From: Bacteroides ndongoniae
GTDB taxonomy: Bacteria; Bacteroidota; Bacteroidia; Bacteroidales; Bacteroidaceae
Direction of reading: 5' to 3'
Assembly: GCF_900108345.1 (NCBI RefSeq)
Contig: NZ_FNVV01000012.1
Span: forward strand, 568,978-632,977
Length of the DNA: 64,000 nucleotides
Part shown: positions 32,258-41,448 of the stretch, piece after piece
Layout: every line of letters begins with the position of its first letter
Position numbering within the stretch: position 1 is the stretch's first letter
The notes under the pieces: generated by a model
Seen by the model: the letters and a program-made list of their open reading frames with translations, nothing else
Databases searched by the model: none
What the model was told of the DNA's origin: nothing
Translations under genes and position numbers: made by a program

Positions 32258-33025
32258 TTACCTCACGATGCCTTTCGAATTGCCAATGAAGTCGATGATA
32301 TTGCGTATCTCGTCGCTCATGGGCACCTGGTCTTCAATCTTCTGCAAGGCATCCTGAATGCTGAAGTTACCTTGGTATACCAGTCGGTATGCATTCATGA
32401 TGTGGCGCAGGATGCGATCTGTGACCTGATTCTTGTGTTGCAGTACCATGGCGTTCACTCCGTGGTATTCGGCAGGATTTCCGGCCATGATGATGTAGGG
32501 AGGCACGTCTTTGGAAATGCGGCAACCGCTTTGTACCAGCGACCAGCTTCCTATGTGGCAGTTTTGCTGCAACAGTACGTTGCTGCTTAAGATTACGTAA
32601 CTATCGATGCAACAGTCGCCTGCTACTGTGGTTTTAATGCCCAGTACGCAATGGTTGGCAATTTTCACATCGTGACACAGGTGTACACCATCCATCAGAT
32701 AGTTTTCGTTGCCTATCTGTGTGTATTGTCCTTCGTGCGTTCCTCGGCTGATGACTACATTCTCGCGAATATCGTTTTTGTCGCCGATAACGAGCAATGT
32801 ATGCTCACCTGTATAATGGAAGTCTTGCGGTTCACTTCCTAATACGGCACCGTGGTGCACTTTGTTACCTTTCCCCATGCGGGTACCGCTCAAAATACGT
32901 GCGCCGGACATGATGATGCTGTCATCGCCGATTTCTACATCTGCTTCGATATAGGCAAACGGTTGTACGGTTACGTTTTTACCGATTTTGGCGGCAGGGT
33001 CTACATAAGCTAATGGACTAATCAT
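32258..33025 (-). CDS. lpxA: LpxA-like acyl-ACP:UDP-GlcNAc O-acyltransferase
   Basis: This 255-residue protein is a left-handed beta-helix of hexapeptide repeats from the start (MISPLAYVDPAAKIGKNVTV) to about residue 185, followed by the helical C-terminal domain of the LpxA family. The segment YLMDGVHLCHDVKIANH contains His118, the counterpart of the catalytic histidine of E. coli LpxA. It would transfer a hydroxyacyl chain to UDP-GlcNAc, the first step of lipid A synthesis. No other lpx gene is near, although these usually cluster, so this may be a second copy or a relative with another acceptor. It is encoded 16 bp after the efflux operon's TolC-like gene on the same strand. Confidence 0.85.
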   Translation of the reverse strand: MISPLAYVDPAAKIGKNVTVQPFAYIEADVEIGDDSIIMSGARILSGTRMGKGNKVHHGAVLGSEPQDFHYTGEHTLLVIGDKNDIRENVVISRGTHEGQYTQIGNENYLMDGVHLCHDVKIANHCVLGIKTTVAGDCCIDSYVILSSNVLLQQNCHIGSWSLVQSGCRISKDVPPYIIMAGNPAEYHGVNAMVLQHKNQVTDRILRHIMNAYRLVYQGNFSIQDALQKIEDQVPMSDEIRNIIDFIGNSKGIVR

Positions 33026-33041
33026 AATATTAGGTTTTTAA

Positions 33042-34433
33042 TTACTGTTCTCTTCCTCCACCCAAAGCCTGGTACAAGCTGATGACAGCCTGCATGCGGC
33101 TGAATGTATCGCTTACCTCGGAAAGCTGTGCGCTGAGGTAGGATTGCTGAGCAGACAACACTTCCAGATAAGTTGACGTGCCTAAGTTAAACAATTCTTT
33201 TGTATAATCGGCTGCATTCTTGGCAGAATTTACTTCCATGTTGCGTGCTTCTACCTTTTGGCTGCATGCCTGATACTGGCCGAGCGCATTGCTTACCTCG
33301 TTTCCGGCATTGAGCAGGGTGGTCTGGAACTGGATCTGTGCTTCTTCCTGTTGGGCTTTGGCAATTTTCAGTTTGGCGATGTTAGCACCATTCTGGAAGA
33401 TAGGCTGTGTGAGCGAAGCCACGGCACTAGCCAATAATTTGGCCGGATTGACAATGGCTGCACCGGCACTGTTGGTCCAACCGGCCGAACCGCTGAGGGT
33501 AATGCGCGGATAGAAGTTGGAGCGTGCTACGTTGGTATTGTAATAAGCCGATGCCAAAGCTTGTTCGGCTGCTTTTACGTCAGGACGGTTAGAAAGCAGT
33601 TGCAGAGGAATGCCAGCTGAGAAATCGCTGGGAAGCTGCTGCTCTTCCAGTATACCGCGTTCGATGGCGTGTGCTGGTTCGCCCAGTAACAGGCAGAGAG
33701 AGTTTTCGATCTCGCGGATGCTGGTACGGATGTCAGGCAATGAAGCCTGCACTTGTGCGTATGCAGCGCGGCTTTGCTCTACAGCAGCTTCTGTCGTATT
33801 ATAGATACCGGATTCCTTCATGGCTTCCATCGTTTCGGTATTCTTTTTCAGAATCTCGGCTGTTCCTTCGGTTATTTCCAGCTGACGGTCGAGCATCAGC
33901 AGGGTGTAGTACAGATTGGCCGTGTTGGCGATGAGCTGTACACGGGTGTTCTGTTCGTAGGCTTTGGTTTGTTCCAAAGTGGCTTGTGCCTGACGTTTCA
34001 GATTCAGAAGTTGTCCGAACAGGTCAATCTGCCAGCTGGCAGTTACGGGCAGCGAATAGGTCTGTGTGGCTTTGCCTTTGTCCCAACTGCTGACTGTTCC
34101 TTGAGGCGAAAGAGTCAATGCCGGGATAAATGCCAGTTTAGAAGCCAGTAACGGAGCCTGAGCTTCTTTAACTTTCAAGGCTGCAGTGCGGATATCGGGG
34201 CTACTGGTCAGTGCTTGTTCGATGAGGGCTTGCAGTTTCGGGTCGGTGAAAACTTCCCTCCAGGGCAGATTCCCGAAATTGGCTGTATCGGCGACGAGCG
34301 TATCGCCACCGGCTACGGTGTCGCGATAGAGCCCTGCTGTCGTGATGTCTTCGGGTCTGTCGTATGATTTGTAGATGTGACAACTGCTTAACAGGGCAGT
34401 GGCACACATCAAAGTTATGATTTGTTTCTTCAT
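33042..34433 (-). CDS. RND efflux outer-membrane lipoprotein (TolC/NodT family)
   Basis: This 463-residue protein begins with a lipoprotein signal, MKKQIITLMCATALLSSC (Cys18), as in OprM-type outer-membrane factors. Two long helical repeats follow, each with a coiled-coil character (for example LKVKEAQAPLLASKLAFIPAL and LRIAKAQQ-like segments), plus RPDVKAAEQALASAYYNTNVAR, the signature of the NodT group. It forms the outer-membrane exit channel for the pump encoded by the two genes upstream and is the third gene of the operon, 73 bp after the RND gene. Confidence 0.95.
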   Translation of the reverse strand: MKKQIITLMCATALLSSCHIYKSYDRPEDITTAGLYRDTVAGGDTLVADTANFGNLPWREVFTDPKLQALIEQALTSSPDIRTAALKVKEAQAPLLASKLAFIPALTLSPQGTVSSWDKGKATQTYSLPVTASWQIDLFGQLLNLKRQAQATLEQTKAYEQNTRVQLIANTANLYYTLLMLDRQLEITEGTAEILKKNTETMEAMKESGIYNTTEAAVEQSRAAYAQVQASLPDIRTSIREIENSLCLLLGEPAHAIERGILEEQQLPSDFSAGIPLQLLSNRPDVKAAEQALASAYYNTNVARSNFYPRITLSGSAGWTNSAGAAIVNPAKLLASAVASLTQPIFQNGANIAKLKIAKAQQEEAQIQFQTTLLNAGNEVSNALGQYQACSQKVEARNMEVNSAKNAADYTKELFNLGTSTYLEVLSAQQSYLSAQLSEVSDTFSRMQAVISLYQALGGGREQ

Positions 34434-34506
34434 AAATGCTATTTTAATGAAGAATGTAGAATGAGCATGTCTGGATGCTCATTCTGCATTCTTGCCTGTT
34501 TGGATA

Positions 34507-37500
34507 TTATTTGGTGTACTGTTCTATCTCAGGTTCTGCATCGGAGTTGTCCACGTCTTCCCATTCCATCGGTTTGAATTTCTCTTGCAGATATTGGAAA
34601 GCTACGAACAGGGCAGGTACGATGAAGATCTGCAGGATCATACCGATCAACATACCACCGATGGCCGATGTTCCGAGTGTACGGTTACCGTTGGCGCCGG
34701 CACCCGAAGCAAACATCAGCGGGAGCAGACCGACGATCATGGCCATTGACGTCATCAAGATAGGACGCAGACGGGCGGCGGCACCCAGTACGGCTGCCCA
34801 TGTGATACTCATACCCATCTTACGGCGGTCAAGTGCGAACTCAACGATCAGGATGGCATTCTTGGCCAACAGACCCATCAACATGATCAAGGCAATCTGC
34901 ATGTAAATGTCGTTGGACATAGAGCCGATAATCATCTTCAAGGCAGGGATGCTGCCGATGGCACTGGCTCCGTTGACGAAGAGGAAGCTTCCCAACAGAC
35001 CGAACGGGATTGAGAGCAATACGGACAGCGGCAGAATGTAGCTTTCGTATTGTGCACTCAGCAACAGGTATACGAAGACGAAGCACAGTACAAAGATAAG
35101 GCCGGTTGTACTACCACTGGTTTCTGCCTCCTCACGCGCCATACCTCCTAATTCGTAACCGAAACCGGCAGGCAGATTTTGCTGAGCTACTTCGGCAATG
35201 GCTTGCAGCGCTTGACCTGAAGTGTAGCCGGAAGCAGGAGCTACCATGACTTTCATAGAAGTATACAGGTTGAATCGGCTGATAACATCCGGACCGTAAA
35301 CTTTCTCGATAGAAACAAACTGGGTAATAGGAGCCATCTCATTGCCGTTGCGCACCTTGATACTTTGCAGTGACTCCAGGTTCTTGGTTGCGTCGGGTTC
35401 TGCCTGTACCATGACACGATACATCTTACCAAAACTGTTGAAGTTGGATGCATACATACCTCCATAATATCCTTGTAGCGTAGTAAGAATGGTGCTTGGA
35501 CTAAGGCCTGCTTTCTTACAAGCAGCTGCATCAATATTCAGCAGGTACTGCGGGAAGTTCGGGTTGAAGCTGGTACGTGCAGAGTTGATTTCCGGACGTT
35601 TTTCCAATTCGGCTGTATAAGCGTTGACCACGTCGAAGAAGTGGTTCAGGTCACCACCCGTCTTATCCTGCATGTTAAGCTCGATATCGCTAGATGCTGA
35701 GTAACCCGGAATCATAGGCGGAGCGAAGAACAATACCTGTGCTTCTTTGATCACTTTTTGAGCACGCATGAAGAGGGTTGCATAAACAATATTGGAGTTC
35801 TGCATCGTAGAGCGTTCTTCCCAGTTTTTCAGTTTGATGATGACCGAACCGTACGAAGGGCCTTGGCCACCGATGAAGCTAAAGCCGGAAATAATAGTAC
35901 GCGATTGTACGGCAGGATCGGAAGCTACGAGGCTGTCTACACGATTCAGAATTTCCTGGGCACGTTCTTGTGAGGTTCCGGGAGGTAAGGTCACGGCACC
36001 CATGATGGTACCGGTATCTTCATTGGGCACCATACCTGTAGGCGTTGTCTGCATAAAGACAACCAGCAGGGCAATAGAAGCTACTACAATGCTTCCCGAT
36101 AACCATTTCTTCTGGATGAATTTCAGCACTTGCTTTTTGTACTTGCCAAGAAGTGAGTTATAGGAATCATTAAAGGAGTTCTTGAACTTGTCGGTTGTCA
36201 TACCGGCCAAAGCCAGAATACTGATGACAATCATCACAACGCAGAGCACCGGATGATTCTCGAAACTGAATAGGCCGAAGATCATACCGATAATGGCGAT
36301 GATAGTGAACAGCAATGTTATGCCCGGACGCATCAGACGACCCAAAGAGTCGGCATAGCGTGCAATGAAGATTTTACGGGCTTCCTTGGTGGCAGTGCCA
36401 ACACGCTCTTTAAGAGGAGCGTTGGTGTTGTGGGGTTTCAGGAAGATGGCACACAGGGCAGGACTCAGTGTCAAGGCGTTCAATGCGGAGAAACCGATGG
36501 CAATGGCCATGGTAAGACCGAACTGGCGGTAGAATGTACCGGCTGTACCACCCATGAAGCTTACAGGGACGAATACGGACATCATCACCAATGTAATAGA
36601 GACGATGGCGCCGCCCAATTCGTGCATGGCGTCGATAGAAGCTGCTCTGGCCGATTTGTAACCTTGGTCAAGCTTGGCATGGACACCTTCGACAACCACA
36701 ATGGCATCATCGACCACAATGGCGATGGCGAGCACCATAGCCGAAAGGGTCAGCAAGTTGATACTGAATCCGATAAGCTTCAGTACGAAGAATGTGGCGA
36801 TCAAAGCTACCGGGATTGCAATGGCCGGAATCAGGGTAGAACGCATGTCCTGCAGGAAGATGTAAACCACAATGAACACAAGGATGAATGCCTCGATCAA
36901 AGTCTTTACTACCTCGTGAATAGATGCGAAGAGGAAGTCGTTGGCACTCTGTGCAATGTTGATCTTCAAGCCGGCAGGCAATTGGGTTGCGTAGTCATCG
37001 AGCAATGCTTCAATGTCGCTGATGGTTTGGGTTGCATTGGTTCCTGCCATCTGGTAAACGATACAGCTGACAGCCTTGTGACCGTTTACTGTATTATTGA
37101 AGCTGTAGGTCATACGTCCCAGTTCGATACGGGCAATGTCCTTCAGACGCAAAACTTCACCGTTTTCGAGTGCTTTGATAACAATATCCTCGAATTCGCT
37201 GGTTTGTTGCAGACGACCTTTATAGCGCAGTGTGTATTGGAAAGTTTGTTTTCCACGTTCACCCAACTGTCCGGGAGCTGCTTCGATGTTTTGTTCGCCT
37301 AGTGCTGCTACTACGTCATTGGGGATCAGTTTGTACTGAGCCATGATGTCTGGTTTCAGCCAGATACGCATAGAGTAGTCCACACCCATCACGTTGGCAT
37401 CACCTACACCGGTAACACGTTTTACCTCAGGAATAAGGTTGATGTTGGCGTAGTTCTCAATGAACTCAATGTTGTATTGGTCTTTCTCGTCGTAGAGTGA

Positions 37501-37923
37501 GAAGATCATCAACATAGAGGTCTGTCTCTTCTGGGTGGTTACACCGACTTTGGTTACTTCGGCCGGCAACAGTCCTTGTGCCATGGACACACGGTTCTGT
37601 ACGTTTACGGCTGCCATATCGGGGTCAGTACCTTGCTTGAAGTAGATGGAGATATCAGCCGAACCGCTGTTGGAGGCGTTCGAAGTCATGTACATCATGT
37701 TTTCTACACCATTGATCTGGTCTTCCAGCGGGGCAATAACAGAGTTCAATACGGTCTGTGCATTGGCACCGGTATAGGTGGCACGTACGGATACCGTAGG
37801 CGGTGCAATGTCTGGATATTGCGTAATAGGCAATGTTGCCAGACCAATAAAGCCCAGGATTACTATCAGGATGGAGATAACCGTCGATAGTACAGGGCGG
37901 TTTATAAATCTATCTAGTTTCAT
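34507..37923 (-). CDS. RND efflux transporter, inner membrane (HAE1/AcrB type)
   Basis: This 1,138-residue pump starts at MKLDRFINRPVLSTVISILI, the family's typical opening; the 20 extra residues of the longer frame lie in the gap after the adaptor gene. Twelve membrane helices are arranged in two halves, with the proton-relay pair in AIAIVVDDAIVVVEGVHAK. PTGMVPNEDTG opens the second periplasmic half and the final helices end with FVAFQYLQEKFKPMEWED. It exports hydrophobic or amphipathic compounds by proton antiport, for instance bile salts or drugs; the substrate cannot be read from the sequence. Confidence 0.96.
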   Translation of the reverse strand: MKLDRFINRPVLSTVISILIVILGFIGLATLPITQYPDIAPPTVSVRATYTGANAQTVLNSVIAPLEDQINGVENMMYMTSNASNSGSADISIYFKQGTDPDMAAVNVQNRVSMAQGLLPAEVTKVGVTTQKRQTSMLMIFSLYDEKDQYNIEFIENYANINLIPEVKRVTGVGDANVMGVDYSMRIWLKPDIMAQYKLIPNDVVAALGEQNIEAAPGQLGERGKQTFQYTLRYKGRLQQTSEFEDIVIKALENGEVLRLKDIARIELGRMTYSFNNTVNGHKAVSCIVYQMAGTNATQTISDIEALLDDYATQLPAGLKINIAQSANDFLFASIHEVVKTLIEAFILVFIVVYIFLQDMRSTLIPAIAIPVALIATFFVLKLIGFSINLLTLSAMVLAIAIVVDDAIVVVEGVHAKLDQGYKSARAASIDAMHELGGAIVSITLVMMSVFVPVSFMGGTAGTFYRQFGLTMAIAIGFSALNALTLSPALCAIFLKPHNTNAPLKERVGTATKEARKIFIARYADSLGRLMRPGITLLFTIIAIIGMIFGLFSFENHPVLCVVMIVISILALAGMTTDKFKNSFNDSYNSLLGKYKKQVLKFIQKKWLSGSIVVASIALLVVFMQTTPTGMVPNEDTGTIMGAVTLPPGTSQERAQEILNRVDSLVASDPAVQSRTIISGFSFIGGQGPSYGSVIIKLKNWEERSTMQNSNIVYATLFMRAQKVIKEAQVLFFAPPMIPGYSASSDIELNMQDKTGGDLNHFFDVVNAYTAELEKRPEINSARTSFNPNFPQYLLNIDAAACKKAGLSPSTILTTLQGYYGGMYASNFNSFGKMYRVMVQAEPDATKNLESLQSIKVRNGNEMAPITQFVSIEKVYGPDVISRFNLYTSMKVMVAPASGYTSGQALQAIAEVAQQNLPAGFGYELGGMAREEAETSGSTTGLIFVLCFVFVYLLLSAQYESYILPLSVLLSIPFGLLGSFLFVNGASAIGSIPALKMIIGSMSNDIYMQIALIMLMGLLAKNAILIVEFALDRRKMGMSITWAAVLGAAARLRPILMTSMAMIVGLLPLMFASGAGANGNRTLGTSAIGGMLIGMILQIFIVPALFVAFQYLQEKFKPMEWEDVDNSDAEPEIEQYTK

Positions 37924-38039
37924 TGTTTCTTCTTTTATTGTTTGGTTGACGGGCTTTCGGCTTTGAGGCGAATTGGCTAACACAAATAGGGGAAGAGAGG
38001 ATATCTATTGTCCTTTTCGCGATAGGTTAGCCTGTTATA

Positions 38040-38060
38040 CTTGTCAACTCATTAACTTGT
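38040..38060. repeat. Possible fragment of the MITE-like repeat
   Basis: CTTGTCAACTCATTAACTTGT here differs at only two positions from CTTGTCAACTCGTCAACTTGT at 21231-21251, at the edge of MITE-like copy 2. Like copy 1, it sits exactly at the stop codon of a minus-strand gene (38060-38062). It is short, so chance cannot be excluded. Confidence 0.4.
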
Positions 38061-39235
38061 TATTTGAATGCAGTCTGTATGTTACCTTCTTTCTGGTCTT
38101 TCAGCGCCTTTTGGTATTCGGCTTCTTTGTCGGCTGGGGTAATCGGAGTTACTGCCTGTCCGTCTTTCAGCGACTGTACGCCTTCTATGGCTATTTTGTC
38201 GCCCTTCTTAAGACCTTCGGTTACATAGAAATACTTGCCGTCGTCCAAAGTGAAGACTTTGATTTCGGTATTTTTCAGTGTATTGTCTGCCTGGAGTACA
38301 AAAACAAATCGCTTGTCCTGGATTTCGGTTGTAGCCGACTGAGGAATCATAATAACGTCGTGTAACGGATTGGGGAAGACAACGTTACCTGTACCACCAC
38401 TGCGCAGAATATTGTGCTTGTTGGGGAAGAGGGCACGCATGTTTACTGAACCGGTAGTCTGGTCGATGACACCGCTGATTGTTTCCACACGTCCGCTGTC
38501 GGCATACATAGTTCCGTCGATAAGTTGCAGCTGAACATCAGGCATCTTGTCGAGGATTTCTTTCATGGTGCCTCCTTCGCGTATCATTGACAGCAACTGA
38601 CGCTCGGTCATTGAGAAGTAGGCGTACATTTCGGAAATGTCGGCCACAGTGGTAAGTGGGGTAGCAATGGAAGCGCTAACCAAACTACCTACACGGTAAG
38701 GAATGGTACCTACTACACCGTCGCTGGGGCTGGTAACCTGAGTATACGACAGGTTATTCTTGGCATTGATGAGCTGAGCTTCGGCTTGTGCCAGTGTGGC
38801 TTTAGCTTGTGCCAACTGGTTCTCGGACATTTTCAGGTCATAGTCGCTGATGATCTGTTTTTTGTTCAGTTCTCTCTTGTTGGCAGTAGTCAGTTCTTGG
38901 GTACTTAAGGCTGCTTTGGCAGTTTCTACGGTTGCTTTGGCAGTCTGTACGGCAGCTTGGTATTGTACGGGATCGATAGTGAACAATACTTGTCCTTTGC
39001 GTACGACGGCACCTTCATCTACGTGTAATTTGGTAATGAAACCGCTTACCATTGGGCGGATTTCTACGTCTTGTTTACCCTTGATTGTAGCAGGGTAACT
39101 GTTTGTCAGGTTCGCAGTAGTGGTATTTACCTCCATGACTGCAATTTCGGGGGCACTGCCCGTATTTTTGTTGCCTTGTCCGCAACTGCTTAGCAGTGCC
39201 AGGCAACATACCAATAATCCTAATCTACTCTTCAT
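38060..39235 (-). CDS. RND efflux periplasmic adaptor lipoprotein (AcrA type)
   Basis: This 391-residue membrane-fusion protein begins MKSRLGLLVCCLALLSSCGQ with a lipobox cysteine at residue 18. The order of parts is typical: barrel-sandwich hybrid first half (VEIRPMVSGFITKLHVDEGAVVRKGQVLFTID), an alpha-hairpin (about 95-165), the second half (LSYTQVTSPSDGVVGTIPYRVGSLV), a beta-barrel and a membrane-proximal domain. It links the RND pump to the outer-membrane channel and is the first gene of the three-gene operon; the gap to the pump gene is 136 bp. Confidence 0.95.
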   Translation of the reverse strand: MKSRLGLLVCCLALLSSCGQGNKNTGSAPEIAVMEVNTTTANLTNSYPATIKGKQDVEIRPMVSGFITKLHVDEGAVVRKGQVLFTIDPVQYQAAVQTAKATVETAKAALSTQELTTANKRELNKKQIISDYDLKMSENQLAQAKATLAQAEAQLINAKNNLSYTQVTSPSDGVVGTIPYRVGSLVSASIATPLTTVADISEMYAYFSMTERQLLSMIREGGTMKEILDKMPDVQLQLIDGTMYADSGRVETISGVIDQTTGSVNMRALFPNKHNILRSGGTGNVVFPNPLHDVIMIPQSATTEIQDKRFVFVLQADNTLKNTEIKVFTLDDGKYFYVTEGLKKGDKIAIEGVQSLKDGQAVTPITPADKEAEYQKALKDQKEGNIQTAFK

Positions 39236-39534
39236 ACTCTTTATATTCTCTTATGTGATATTATATTGTCATTGATTTGCCAAAGCTTGTGTGTGTTCTT
39301 GCCCATATATAGGGCTTCCATATGAAAACTAAATACCTCTAATTAGTTTTTTGTGTGCAAATTTATTCTTTTCTTGTTGTATAAGGTATGAATACTTTGC
39401 TTTTTTAACTATATTTCATATATATATGCGGAGCAAAGGAGGTTTTTTGTTTAAAATACTGTAAAGTATACAGCTAATTAATAGATAACCTTTATTTTTG
39501 CAGCATGTTAAATTGCAATCGTTATAATAGTAGG
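39236..39534. other. Divergent intergenic region, efflux operon and Ig-like gene
   Basis: The 299 bases carry a minus-strand -7 box, TAAATTTG (39365-39358), for the efflux operon, and a plus-strand -7 box, TATTTTTG (39493-39500), 34 bp before the Ig-like gene's start. Neither has a clear -33 partner. I find no operator palindrome or small gene. Confidence 0.5.
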
Positions 39535-41448
39535 ATGAAATCGTTTTTTCGGCGATTAGGAGTGGCTGCAGTTATAGGAGCTGCACTTTATTCTTGTGCG
39601 AGTATCGGACGTTTGGAAGGAGGTCCTTATGATGAAGATCCTCCCCGTTTTGTGTCGGCTTCGCCCAAGCCGGGAGCATTGCATAACACCAAGAAGAAGA
39701 TAGCCATTGAGTTCGATGAATATATCACGCTGGAAAAGCCGAATGAAAAGATTGTTATCTCTCCGCCACAGGTGCAGCAGCCCGAAATTAAGGCCAGCAG
39801 CAAGCGCGTGTTGGTGAGCTTGCAGGATACACTGAAAAAAGATGTAACATATACCATAGATTTTGGCGACGCCATTCAGGACAACAACGAAGGCAATCCC
39901 CTAGAGTCGTTTACCTATACGTTTTCGACAGGTGCGGTATTGGATACGATGGTCATATCCGGTACGTTGCTCAATGCCGAGAACTTGGAGCCTGTTAAGG
40001 GTATGTTGGTCGGCCTGCATGCTAACCTTGCCGATTCGGCGTTTACAGCTTTGCCATTCGACCGTGTGGGACTGACGGACAGCCGCGGACGCTTTTCCAT
40101 TAGGGGAGTTGCTGCCGGCCAATACCGCATTTACGCTTTGCAGGATGCCGATCAGAATTATTATTATTCCCAGCCTACTGAAGCGATTGCTTTCAATGAT
40201 TCGCTGGTTATTCCTTCTTCGGAAATACGTTTGCGTCACGATACGGTGTGGGTCGACTCGCTGACGATAGATACTATTATCGACCGGAATTATACGCATT
40301 ATCTGCCGGATGACGTGATGCTGCGTTGCTTTAAGGAAAAGCGTTTCTCACAGCGTCTGGCTCGTAGCGAACGTCTTACTCCCAAGGAATTCTCGCTTTA
40401 CTTTACGGCTCCGGCCGATAGCTTGCCGGTATTGAAGGGCTTGAATTTTGATGAAAAAGATGCTTTTGTCATCGAACAGACAACGGGACGTAACGATACG
40501 TTGCACTATTGGATTAAGGATTCGCTGATTTATCAGATTGATACATTGAAGATGAGTCTTTCTTATCTCTATACCGATTCGCTGAAGCAGCTGGTACCGC
40601 GGACCGATACCCTGAAGCTGGTGTCGAAACAGCGTCCCAAGAGTGAGAAGGAACTGGAAAAAGAACGGAAAGAGCGCGAAAAAGAGTTGGAGAAGAAGCG
40701 TAAACGGGGAGATAAAGACACCATCCAGGTTAATTTCCTGCCAGTTGACGTATATGCTCCCTCGCCTATGGATATATACGATTACATTACGTTGACTTTC
40801 CAGGAACCATTGAGCAGTATAAACGATACGGCTATCCATTTGCGGCAACAGGTCGACTCGCTGTGGACAGACCTGCCTTTCGAGTTGGTGAAAGATTCGC
40901 TTGACCAGAAAATATATAATGTATTGCCCGGCAAAGACTGGGAATTCGACGGAAGTTATTCTTTTGAAGTCGATTCAATGGCTTTCCATGGCCTGTACGG
41001 GCTTTTCACTGATAAAATAAAAAAGGACTTTAAGGTGAAAAAGCAGGAAGATTACGGAGCCATATTCTTTAATGTTTCGGGCGCCGATTCCCTGGCTTTC
41101 GTAGATTTGCTTGACGAACAGGACAAGGTGGTGCGTTCGGTTCCGGTGGTTGATGGGAAAGCAGACTTTTATTTCCTGAATCCGGGCAAATACGGAGCAC
41201 GTCTGATCAATGACAGGAATGGTGACGGTGTATGGACGGAAGGCGATTATGCTGCTAAACGTCAGCCGGAAGAAGTGTTCTATTATTGGCAAGTTATCGA
41301 ACTGAAGGCTAATTTCGAATTGACCCAAACATGGAATGTAAAAGACAGACCATTGGACAAGCAGAAGCCTGATGTACTTAAAAAACAGAAACCAGATGAA
41401 GACAAAAAGAAAAAAAATAACCGCAACAGTAACAGCAGCAATTACTAA
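39535..41448 (+). CDS. Ig-like (Big_5) domain lipoprotein
   Basis: This 637-residue protein starts at the ATG giving MKSFFRRLGVAAVIGAALYSC, a lipoprotein-type signal. An SbsA-type Ig-like domain (Big_5) covers about residues 37-135: PPRFVSASPKPGALHNTKKKI, VTYTIDFGDAIQDNNEGN, YTFSTG. It is followed by a carboxypeptidase-regulatory-like fold (ISGTLLNAENLEPVKGML) and a long C-terminal part with a very charged segment EKELEKERKEREKELEKKRK and a lysine-rich tail. Similar proteins are widespread in Bacteroidetes as envelope proteins of unknown role. It overlaps the start of the next gene by 53 bp, so the two are probably co-translated. Confidence 0.8.
   Translation: MKSFFRRLGVAAVIGAALYSCASIGRLEGGPYDEDPPRFVSASPKPGALHNTKKKIAIEFDEYITLEKPNEKIVISPPQVQQPEIKASSKRVLVSLQDTLKKDVTYTIDFGDAIQDNNEGNPLESFTYTFSTGAVLDTMVISGTLLNAENLEPVKGMLVGLHANLADSAFTALPFDRVGLTDSRGRFSIRGVAAGQYRIYALQDADQNYYYSQPTEAIAFNDSLVIPSSEIRLRHDTVWVDSLTIDTIIDRNYTHYLPDDVMLRCFKEKRFSQRLARSERLTPKEFSLYFTAPADSLPVLKGLNFDEKDAFVIEQTTGRNDTLHYWIKDSLIYQIDTLKMSLSYLYTDSLKQLVPRTDTLKLVSKQRPKSEKELEKERKEREKELEKKRKRGDKDTIQVNFLPVDVYAPSPMDIYDYITLTFQEPLSSINDTAIHLRQQVDSLWTDLPFELVKDSLDQKIYNVLPGKDWEFDGSYSFEVDSMAFHGLYGLFTDKIKKDFKVKKQEDYGAIFFNVSGADSLAFVDLLDEQDKVVRSVPVVDGKADFYFLNPGKYGARLINDRNGDGVWTEGDYAAKRQPEEVFYYWQVIELKANFELTQTWNVKDRPLDKQKPDVLKKQKPDEDKKKKNNRNSNSSNY

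Noticed and set aside
36430..37302. A 290-codon plus-strand open frame
   Set aside because: It lies opposite the RND pump gene and has low-complexity composition typical of an antisense frame.
39421..39450. Small gene or strong ribosome-binding site at GGAGCAAAGGAGG
   Set aside because: The purine-rich stretch is followed by no open frame of useful length on the plus strand.
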